Under the pieces are notes generated by a model, which worked only from the letters and a program-made list of their open reading frames with translations, was not told the origin of the DNA and searched no databases. A stretch of DNA of 32,686 bases from CANLBN01 sp050633825. GTDB taxonomy: Bacteria; Pseudomonadota; Gammaproteobacteria; Pseudomonadales; Cellvibrionaceae. A program made the translations under genes and the position numbers. How positions within the stretch are numbered: the stretch's first letter is position 1; every line of letters starts with the position of its first letter. Of the stretch, positions 24,567-30,944 are shown one piece after another. The stretch lies in NCBI GenBank assembly GCA_050633825.1, contig JBOEHG010000030.1, positions 1-32,686 on the forward strand, in the 5' to 3' direction.

Positions 24567-25224
24567 CTTTCCTGATACCCGTTTACTTGTGTTTTCCAAG
24601 TCACCTGAAAAAACTAGAGTGAAAACACGTATGCAACCGGTTTATTCTCAAGATTTTTCTGTGTCATTGCATAAACAATTAGTTAATCATTGTTTATCTC
24701 TATGGGCTGCTTCAGCAGTTTGTCCTATTGATTTATGGTTGGCAGGTAGTGAGCTTATTTTTAAAGAGGCTTTGCCATCACTATCAACTTTGCCTGTTTA
24801 TCAACAGCAAGGCAATGACCTTGGTGAGAGAATGTGTTCGGCAGCAAAAATGACTTTAAAAGAAAGTGAAGCCGTATTATTAGTTGGAACAGACTGTCCG
24901 TTTATTGATGAAGATTATCTGATTAGTGCCTGTGAGTCATTACAGCAATATGACCTTGTTATTTCTCCGGCAACTGATGGCGGTTATGTGTTATTGGGTT
25001 TTAAACAACTATCAACAACTCTCTTTAATAATATTAATTGGGGTAGTTCAGAGGTGTTTCAGCAAACGTTGGTTGCGATAAACAAGGCGGGCCTTAGCTA
25101 TAAGCAATTACCGACACTATCTGATATTGATCGCCCAGAAGATATTGAATTGTTAACTGCTATCAATGGTTTTGAAGATTTGTTAACTCAATGTGGTTCT
25201 GTTCAGAAACAATCTCCATTCTAA
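24559..25224 (+). CDS. DUF2064 transferase, rSAM/selenodomain-associated transferase 1 (TIGR04282)
   Basis: A 221-residue nucleotidyltransferase-fold protein of DUF2064/TIGR04282, a family found beside TIGR04167 and TIGR04283 proteins. The N-terminal loop SKSPEKTRVKTRMQP replaces the usual (A)K-x-P-x-x-G-x-V-K-T-R-L, keeping V-K-T-R. The acidic motif LVGTDCPFIDEDYL and the later DLVISPATDGGYVLLGFK are diagnostic. YKQLPTLSDIDRPEDIELL closes the fold. It overlaps the preceding glycosyltransferase by 8 bp, so translation is coupled. The substrate is unproved. The gene converges with flgN at a 13-bp gap without an obvious terminator. Confidence 0.85.
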   Translation: MYNFPDTRLLVFSKSPEKTRVKTRMQPVYSQDFSVSLHKQLVNHCLSLWAASAVCPIDLWLAGSELIFKEALPSLSTLPVYQQQGNDLGERMCSAAKMTLKESEAVLLVGTDCPFIDEDYLISACESLQQYDLVISPATDGGYVLLGFKQLSTTLFNNINWGSSEVFQQTLVAINKAGLSYKQLPTLSDIDRPEDIELLTAINGFEDLLTQCGSVQKQSPF

Positions 25225-25237
25225 AATAAGCCCCGTT

Positions 25238-25714
25238 CTAAGCTTGTGTCACTCGGCCAGATAATGCTGTTGAGTGTTTGGTGCCTTTTGCGTCATATAA
25301 ATCGGCTTGATGGGTATTGCCTCTCATAATCTGTAGTAATCGAGTGTGTGAAGTAACCCCACGATTAATAAGTTTGCCATTGATTGTATTGATCTTTTGG
25401 CAGTGTTCGACAGTTGTTTTTACTTCTTGCCATTGTTGCGATAAGTTCTGGTTATTCAATGCATTCAGGAGTAAGGCCCAGTTTTTTTCATCAGCTTGTT
25501 TGCCAATGGATGTTAACCATTCTGATCGTGTTTGTGCATTCTTTTTTAATTGCTCAAGCAGGGGTGTTTTTTCTTCTAGTAAACGTGATAAGGACATGTA
25601 ATCTCTTGATTTTGTGGATTCTGTCTCTTCTTCTAATAAGGCAAGCAATTGCCGACTGGAGGCAAGGTCTTGTTTGATCATATTGTGAATTTCAGTGAAG
25701 TTCTTGGCGTTCAT
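25238..25714 (-). CDS. flgN: Flagellar chaperone FlgN
   Basis: Export chaperone for the hook-filament junction proteins FlgK and FlgL. A 158-residue all-helical protein with the FlgN pattern: LLALLEEETESTKSRDYMSLSRLLEEKTPLLEQLKK in the first half, then LWQEV-type helices and a Thr/Ser-rich tail. The Y-D-A-K-G tail typical of FlgN is present near the end (LYDAKGTKHS). Located 155 bp after flgM on the same strand, it is the third gene of flgA-flgM-flgN. The sigma-28 promoter before flgM probably serves both. It ends the minus-strand flagellar group. Confidence 0.85.
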   Translation of the reverse strand: MNAKNFTEIHNMIKQDLASSRQLLALLEEETESTKSRDYMSLSRLLEEKTPLLEQLKKNAQTRSEWLTSIGKQADEKNWALLLNALNNQNLSQQWQEVKTTVEHCQKINTINGKLINRGVTSHTRLLQIMRGNTHQADLYDAKGTKHSTALSGRVTQA

Positions 25715-25869
25715 AATGCTATCCGGCTAAATGACTCTAATAAGTATTATTACTGCAAGAGAAATGCCAGACTATGATTTTGTATGTTTTGAAATGATTT
25801 AGGTGCAGGGAAGGTTGCTAAAGAGGCGTAATAACGATTTGTTACTGTAAAAGGTAAGAAAAATCGCTA

Positions 25870-26163
25870 TTAGCTATCAAAGTCTAGAATTTTTTGAGCG
25901 ATGCTATCAGCATCAATAGAATAGCTACCATCAGCAATCGCTTGGCGAATTTCATTCACTTTTGCGGTATCCACATCTGTAGAATCGATAATTTTAGCTT
26001 CTAACTGCTTCAAAGATTGCGCTTCGTTGCTCAATACGACGCTATCTTGGCTCGCTGGCGTTGTATCATTGCGACTAGGCTTGTCTATGCCTTCTTCTGC
26101 AACCGTCTTCTGTTTTGGGTTGGCATTTGTGTTGTTGGTAATGCCACTGTTATTAATCTGCAT
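25870..26163 (-). CDS. flgM: Anti-sigma-28 factor FlgM
   Basis: Small unstructured inhibitor of the flagellar sigma factor FliA, secreted when the hook-basal body is complete. The 97-residue protein starts MQINNSGITN. The C-terminal FliA-binding half is conserved: DSVVLSNEAQSLKQLEAKI, then VNEIRQAIADGSYSIDADSIAQKILDF. AAGGA 8 nt upstream of the ATG is the ribosome site. A FliA promoter lies 63-89 bp upstream, so FlgM is made under the factor it inhibits (feedback), besides read-through from flgA. Confidence 0.92.
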   Translation of the reverse strand: MQINNSGITNNTNANPKQKTVAEEGIDKPSRNDTTPASQDSVVLSNEAQSLKQLEAKIIDSTDVDTAKVNEIRQAIADGSYSIDADSIAQKILDFDS

Positions 26164-26225
26164 AGCTGTTTCCTTAAACTAAGGATTCCTAATCTATTAG
26201 TGGTTAAAGTTGGATCTCAACTAGG

Positions 26226-26252
26226 TTATCGGCTATCTATAAGACAACTTTA
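26226..26252 (-). promoter_or_regulatory. Sigma-28 (FliA) promoter of flgM-flgN
   Basis: On the minus strand TAAAGTTG (26245-26252) is followed by 11 bp and GCCGATAA (26226-26233). Consensus is TAAAGTTT-N11-GCCGATAA, so only one base differs. It lies in the flgA-flgM gap. Confidence 0.88.
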
Positions 26253-26285
26253 GTCTAATTTACCTTTTTTTGTATCTTTTTTGCT

Positions 26286-26993
26286 TTAAAGAACCTCAAC
26301 AGTTGCGGGTCCAATGACTTTTGTGTGAACAATGCGGGAGGAGCGTCGATTTTCTACCTTGAGACTCTCTCCTTTACTGGCGTCACTGAGGGCAATCCCA
26401 GAGCTCATAACAGCAAGAGAGCCACGTTTAGCTACCATTGTAACAAGATCACCTTTTTTAATAATATCAGGGGCTTGCAGGTGATAACTATAAATTACAT
26501 CACCTGATCGTAATGCTCGTTTTAGTTGTTGACCAACAATCAGGTTTGTTTGAGTACTATAACCCCCTCGAAGAGAGTACATATCTTTTTTAATAAAGGT
26601 TAAATCATCTTTTTCGAGAACATGATGACGAGGCAAGCCATGACGAATAGTCACAACCTCCTTTTCAACGACAATGGTGCCATTAACATAAAGTGACCAA
26701 GGTCGATCACTTGTACAGCTTACTTTTACCGATGCGTTGCGTTGGATGCTTTGCCCTTGGAGTTGGAGCGTCAAAGGTTTGTCGCATTTTGCCAAGTTTA
26801 AATTTCTATTAATATGCCTAATACGTACTTTGACGCCAGCATGGTCTTCAGTGGGTAGTTGGTCGTAAAGCTTCTCCTCTAAAAATGCTTTTGTTATTTG
26901 TTGAAGCCGCTCTGGTGAGGCGGCTTCTGCGCTTGAGGCGAATAGGGATATTAAAAATGAGCAAAAAAATAACAAAAAATTACATGCTTTCAT
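26286..26993 (-). CDS. flgA: Flagellar P-ring assembly chaperone FlgA
   Basis: Periplasmic chaperone that helps FlgI polymerise into the P ring. A signal peptide is clear: MKACNFLLFFCSFLISLFAS followed by a likely SAEA cleavage site at about residue 24. The mature protein has an N-terminal beta domain (residues about 50-110, CDKPLTLQLQGQSIQRNASVKVSC) and a C-terminal SAF domain: LPRHHVLEKDDLTFIKKDMY, then GQQLKRALRSGDVIYSYHLQ and KGDLVTMVAKRGSLAVMSSGIALSDASKGESLKVEN, ending in VIGPATVEV. The 235-residue length is normal. A sigma-54 type promoter lies 97-110 bp upstream. It is divergent from cheV, as in many polar flagellates. Confidence 0.93.
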   Translation of the reverse strand: MKACNFLLFFCSFLISLFASSAEAASPERLQQITKAFLEEKLYDQLPTEDHAGVKVRIRHINRNLNLAKCDKPLTLQLQGQSIQRNASVKVSCTSDRPWSLYVNGTIVVEKEVVTIRHGLPRHHVLEKDDLTFIKKDMYSLRGGYSTQTNLIVGQQLKRALRSGDVIYSYHLQAPDIIKKGDLVTMVAKRGSLAVMSSGIALSDASKGESLKVENRRSSRIVHTKVIGPATVEVL

Positions 26994-27089
26994 GATTCTT
27001 GTCCTATGCTTTAGGTAGGTCTCTTGTTGAGCTTGCCTAAGAGCTAATCAATAGATATTTGACAGTGAGTTGAATATAACTCTTGAACA

Positions 27090-27104
27090 GCAAGTTATAT
27101 GCCG
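27090..27104 (-). promoter_or_regulatory. Sigma-54 (RpoN) type promoter of flgA
   Basis: On the minus strand the element reads CGGCAT-ATAAC-TTGC: GG at 27102-27103, ten bases, GC at 27090-27091. Only the T before GG differs from the core consensus. The start would fall about 85 nt before the flgA ATG. Confidence 0.65.
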
Positions 27105-27153
27105 TTACTCAATAGAGCCTTGATTTGAATTTATCTATCCATGAGGAAGATTT

Positions 27154-28122
27154 ATGGCCAGTGTACTGGACTCAGTTAATCAGCGTACCCAATTGGTGGG
27201 TCAGAACCGGCTAGAGCTTTTATTGTTTCGTTTAAACACTGATCAGCTTTATGGTATTAATGTTTTTAAAGTAAAAGAAGTATTGCAGTGCCCACCCTTA
27301 AATAAGCTCCCCCAGCGACATCAAGTTGTCCGTGGTGTAGCGCATATACGTGGTGGCACCATTTCAATTATGGACATGAACCTCGCCATTGGTAATTCGC
27401 CTGTTGAGAATATCGAGGATAGCTTCGTTATTATTACCGAGTATAACGGATCTACACAGGGATTTTTGGTTAGGGCAGTCGAGCGAATCATTAATACCAA
27501 TTGGGAAGATATTCATCCACCACCCAAAGGTGCAGGTAAGCAAAACTATCTAACAGCAGTGACGAAAATTGAAGAGCGCTTAGTAGAGATTATTGATGTC
27601 GAGAAGATTTTAGCTGAGGTTGCTCCCTTGCCTGAAGATATTAGTGAAGGCGTATTTGAAGATGGTATTGCTGAGAAAGTTGTTCAAAAGCATATCCTTA
27701 TTGTAGATGACTCGGCTATTGCGCGTAAGCAAATCCAACGTGTGGTCGAACAGATGGGTATTCGTGCAACTCTCCGTAAAGACGGTAAAGAAGCGATTGA
27801 ATACTTGGAAAGTTTATTGGCTGAGGGTAAAGACCCTAATGAAGAGTTAGTATTGGTTATTTCTGATATTGAAATGCCGGAAATGGATGGTTATACCTTT
27901 ACAGCAGAAGTAAGAGCTAATGATAAGCTTAAAGATTTACATATTATCTTACATACCTCATTAAGTGGTGTATTTAATGAGGCAATGGTTAAAAAAGTAG
28001 GCGCGGATGACTTTCTTTCTAAATTTAATCCTGACCTATTGGCTAAACGACTTAATGATAAAGTCCTTGAAATTACTGGCGATGACTTGCTGGGCGAAGG
28101 TGAAGATGATAGTGACGAGTAA
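27154..28122 (+). CDS. cheV: Chemotaxis coupling protein CheV
   Basis: A CheW-like coupling domain fused to a response-regulator receiver; it links chemoreceptors to CheA and tunes adaptation. The CheW domain spans about residues 20-165 (LLLFRLNTDQLYGINVFKVKEV; LPQRHQVVRGVAHIRGGTISIMDM). The receiver spans about 180-310, with the acidic pair in ILIVDDSAIARKQI, the phosphoacceptor Asp238 in VISDIEMPEMDGY, the switch Thr/Ser in HTSLSG and the Lys in FLSKFNPD. GAGGAAG ribosome site precedes the ATG. It is 322 residues, with an acidic tail. cheR follows at 49 bp. The pair lies just upstream of flgB, the classic polar-flagellum arrangement of Vibrio, Pseudomonas and relatives. Confidence 0.94.
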   Translation: MASVLDSVNQRTQLVGQNRLELLLFRLNTDQLYGINVFKVKEVLQCPPLNKLPQRHQVVRGVAHIRGGTISIMDMNLAIGNSPVENIEDSFVIITEYNGSTQGFLVRAVERIINTNWEDIHPPPKGAGKQNYLTAVTKIEERLVEIIDVEKILAEVAPLPEDISEGVFEDGIAEKVVQKHILIVDDSAIARKQIQRVVEQMGIRATLRKDGKEAIEYLESLLAEGKDPNEELVLVISDIEMPEMDGYTFTAEVRANDKLKDLHIILHTSLSGVFNEAMVKKVGADDFLSKFNPDLLAKRLNDKVLEITGDDLLGEGEDDSDE

Positions 28123-28171
28123 AAAAATTGGATTTATTATCTTATAATTTTTATCATTAAGAGCCTATTTC

Positions 28172-29017
28172 ATGGTTGATGCACTCAATAATCTTTCAGA
28201 AGATAATACAGAATTTAATGAGTTTTGTGACTACTTAAAAAAAGTCAGTGGCATTACTATTGCTCCGGGTAAATCTTACTTGGTGAGTGCCCGCATTCGC
28301 CAGATTATGGTTGATTATAAATTCCAAAGCTTGTCAGAGCTATTGAGAGCGCTGAAAGGGTATAATAGAAAATTACAGCAAGAAGTCGTCGATGCTATGA
28401 CAACCAACGAAACATTTTGGTTTCGTGATAGTTATCCTTACGATTACTTTAGTAAGACACTCTTACCTCATTGGAATACTGATAGTACGTTTGAACATAG
28501 ACCTATTAGAGTATGGTCAGCCGCATGTTCATCTGGGCAGGAGCCATACTCTTTGGGTATTTTGTTAGAAGAGTATAAAGAGAAAAACCGTTTTAGTAAG
28601 CAAGTTGATATTGTGGCAACTGATTTATCCAGTCAGATTCTTGATCAGGCAAAATTAGGCGAATATGATTATTTGTCTATAGGACGTGGCTTATCAAAAG
28701 AGAGATTGAATAAATTTTTTACAAGCTCTTGCCAAAAACGTTGGGCGGTGGCACAAAATATACGTCGACATATTAAATTTCAACCCATTAACCTGCTTGA
28801 TTCTTACTCTAATTTAGGTAAATTTGATATTATTTTTTGCCGAAATGTACTTATCTATTTTACCAAAGAAACGAAGGCAGATATGTTGACACGTATGCAT
28901 CAATGCCTTAACCCCGGTGGTTATTTGTGCCTAGGTTCATCGGAAGGTCTTGGTAATGTTTCTTCTTTGTTCACCATGGTTAACTGTAAGCCCGGCCTTA
29001 TTTATCAAGCAAAATAA
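28172..29017 (+). CDS. cheR: Chemotaxis protein methyltransferase CheR
   Basis: Transfers methyl groups from SAM to glutamates of chemoreceptors. The small N-terminal helical domain (residues about 10-75) contains SGITIAPGKSYLVSARIRQIM. The catalytic domain begins with TTNETFWFRDSYPYDYF and carries the SAM-binding IRVWSAACSSGQEPYSLGI, and then FDIIFCRNVLIYF and LNPGGYLCLGSSEGL. At 281 residues it is standard length with no extra TPR domain. It probably shares the cheV promoter. The 254-bp gap after it holds the flgB promoter. A weak 8-bp AT hairpin overlaps its stop. Confidence 0.94.
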   Translation: MVDALNNLSEDNTEFNEFCDYLKKVSGITIAPGKSYLVSARIRQIMVDYKFQSLSELLRALKGYNRKLQQEVVDAMTTNETFWFRDSYPYDYFSKTLLPHWNTDSTFEHRPIRVWSAACSSGQEPYSLGILLEEYKEKNRFSKQVDIVATDLSSQILDQAKLGEYDYLSIGRGLSKERLNKFFTSSCQKRWAVAQNIRRHIKFQPINLLDSYSNLGKFDIIFCRNVLIYFTKETKADMLTRMHQCLNPGGYLCLGSSEGLGNVSSLFTMVNCKPGLIYQAK

Positions 29018-29182
29018 CCAAAATTATTTTGTGCTAGTCTGTCTCGCTCTAATTATTACTAAAATATTCAACTCCAATTTACGTCTAAAGATAATTGCCA
29101 TCTAAACGGTAATTCTTTGCCACTTCAATTTTTTCCTCTAAATAAATCCTTATAAATCAATGAGGTAAACAATTTTTTTATT

Positions 29183-29198
29183 TGGCATAACGTTTGCT
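29183..29198 (+). promoter_or_regulatory. Sigma-54 (RpoN) promoter of flgBCDE
   Basis: TGGCAT-AACGT-TTGCT: GG at 29184-29185, ten bases, GC at 29196-29197. The core elements are nearly consensus. It lies about 75 bp before the flgB start, in the only large gap of the block. Confidence 0.85.
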
Positions 29199-29271
29199 TT
29201 GTAATATGCATGCAAGTAAAAAACGACAAATTAACCTTGTTGTTCTGACGTTTTAAGAAGAGTAGGTAAGT

Positions 29272-29673
29272 ATGACAATTAGCTTTGATAAAGCCCTTGG
29301 TATCCACCAGCAAGCTCTACAAGTGCGCTCTCAGAGAGCACAAGTATTGGCTAATAATTTAGCTAACATTGATACGCCTAATTATAAAGCTAGAGACGTT
29401 GATTTTAAGGGAATTTTACAAGGTGAAGCTCAACTATCGCAAAGTAAGTCAGCTATGAGAGTGACTGATAACCAGCATATTGTAGGACAGTCTTTAAGTT
29501 CAGATAACAGTTTACTTTATCGGATACCACAACAGCCTTCGATAGACGGTAATACTGTAGAAGAGCAAATAGAGCATTCCGCTTATATGGAAAATAACCT
29601 TGCCTTTCAAACCAGCTTTACCTTTTTAAATAAGAAATTTACCGGGCTTATGCGAGCCATTAAGGGAGAGTAG
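29272..29673 (+). CDS. flgB: Flagellar basal-body rod protein FlgB
   Basis: Proximal rod component at the junction with the export apparatus. The 133-residue protein has the rod/hook family N-terminus QALQVRSQRAQVLANNLANIDTPNYKARDVDF and the C-terminal helix VEEQIEHSAYMENNLAFQTSFTFLNKKFTGLMRAIKGE, both in coiled-coil-forming heptad pattern. It is the first gene of flgBCDE, 75 bp after the sigma-54 element. flgC begins 2 bp after its stop. Confidence 0.95.
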   Translation: MTISFDKALGIHQQALQVRSQRAQVLANNLANIDTPNYKARDVDFKGILQGEAQLSQSKSAMRVTDNQHIVGQSLSSDNSLLYRIPQQPSIDGNTVEEQIEHSAYMENNLAFQTSFTFLNKKFTGLMRAIKGE

Positions 29674-29675
29674 TA

Positions 29676-30107
29676 ATGTCATTAAATAATATTTTTACAA
29701 TCGCTGGTTCAGGAATGAATGCCCAAAGTGTTCGTTTAAATACAACTGCCAGTAATTTAGCGAATGCTGATGCTGCCTCTTCCAGTATTGATGAAACCTA
29801 TCGTGGTAGACACCCGGTATTTGCTGCACTTAATAATGATGCGTTGCAGTTTGATGCAAAAAATAGGGATGCTAATGTTGGCGTTGAAGTCTTAGGTATT
29901 GTAGAAAGCGATGCTCCTTTACAGCCGCGATACGAACCAAATAATCCACTTGCTGATCAAGAAGGTTATGTTTATTACCCAAATGTTAATGTGGTAGAAG
30001 AAATGACTAATATGATCTCCGCTTCGCGTTCATTTCAAATGAATGTTGAAGTCATGAACTCAGCAAAACAAATGATGCAACGTGTATTAACCTTGGGTCA
30101 AAATTAA
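29676..30107 (+). CDS. flgC: Flagellar basal-body rod protein FlgC
   Basis: Proximal rod subunit of 143 residues. The N-terminal motif IAGSGMNAQSVRLNTTASNLANADAASSS is characteristic of FlgC, followed by ETYRGRHPVFAAL. The central ARYEPNNPLADQEGYVYYPNVNVVEEMTNMISASRSFQMNVEVM is conserved across rod proteins. The terminal helix ends in NSAKQMMQRVLTLGQN. It is co-transcribed with flgB (2-bp gap) and flgD (47 bp on). Confidence 0.95.
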   Translation: MSLNNIFTIAGSGMNAQSVRLNTTASNLANADAASSSIDETYRGRHPVFAALNNDALQFDAKNRDANVGVEVLGIVESDAPLQPRYEPNNPLADQEGYVYYPNVNVVEEMTNMISASRSFQMNVEVMNSAKQMMQRVLTLGQN

Positions 30108-30154
30108 TTGATTCTAAGTAGTTTTATATAGATTGACTATTTCGAGAGAATGAT

Positions 30155-30886
30155 ATGACTGATATAACAACCAATAGTTATCTAAATAGCCTGACGTTGG
30201 ATACACGTCAACAGCAAGAGGCCGCTGCTATTGCTGCTACAGCTTCTGAAGAAGACAGTAACGAGTTAGGTCAAAGTGCATTTTTAGAATTGATGATTAC
30301 TCAACTGGAAAATCAAAACCCACTTGACCCCCAAGATAACTCTGAGTTTGTTGCACAGCTTGCGCAATTTAGTTCAGTTGAAAGTTTAGATAAGTTAAAT
30401 AATAGCTTTGATGACTTTGCCGTTAATATGCTATCAAATCAAGCCCTACAAGCCTCATCATTAGTAGGGACCTCTGTAGCTGTGCCTGCATCAGAAGCTC
30501 AATTATTTGAAGGTGCGTATGTTGGTGGCAATATAGAATTGCCGGCATCAACAACAGATATGACTGTTAATATTTACAGCGACTCAGGAGAACTGTTAGA
30601 AAGTATTTCACTGGGCGCGCAACAAGCGGGCAATATCGCATTCCGTTGGGATGGCAATCGTATTGAAGTTAATGGTGAACTCAATAGCTGGGAAAGTGAA
30701 GACCCTATTACCTCAGGCAGTTTTAGATTTGAAGTGCTTGCCTCCCAAAATGGTGAGCCACAACAACTAGATACGGCCTTAACTGCTAATGTGAATAGTG
30801 TAACCGTTGATGAAAATAATCAACTTGTACTTAATCTCGCCGGCATTGGTCCTGTAAGTATTAATGATGTTAAGCAGTTTAACTAA
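30155..30886 (+). CDS. flgD: Hook-capping protein FlgD
   Basis: Scaffold at the tip of the growing hook, needed for polymerisation of FlgE. The conserved N-terminal region is GQSAFLELMITQLENQNPLDPQDNSEFVAQLAQFSSVESL, the signature of FlgD. The C-terminal half has a FlgD-type Ig/tudor fold (about residues 100-240), with GELLESISLGAQQAGNIAFRWDGN and the ending in GPVSINDVKQF. The protein is 243 residues and is followed after 58 bp by flgE. Confidence 0.95.
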   Translation: MTDITTNSYLNSLTLDTRQQQEAAAIAATASEEDSNELGQSAFLELMITQLENQNPLDPQDNSEFVAQLAQFSSVESLDKLNNSFDDFAVNMLSNQALQASSLVGTSVAVPASEAQLFEGAYVGGNIELPASTTDMTVNIYSDSGELLESISLGAQQAGNIAFRWDGNRIEVNGELNSWESEDPITSGSFRFEVLASQNGEPQQLDTALTANVNSVTVDENNQLVLNLAGIGPVSINDVKQFN

Positions 30887-30944
30887 AATTTTTAGTATAT
30901 ATTAATCAAGTTTGCAATTTTTGTAGTAATCGCAGGAGAATATT

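Noticed and set aside
26205..26233. Plus-strand TAAAGTTG upstream of flgM as a second FliA promoter
   Set aside because: The bases 11 bp downstream read GGTTATCG, not GCCGATAA; only the minus-strand element has both boxes.
27082..27108. GCCGTTAC before cheV as a sigma-28 -10 box
   Set aside because: The matching -35 position reads CTTGAACA, a poor fit. The same bases are better explained as the minus-strand sigma-54 element of flgA.
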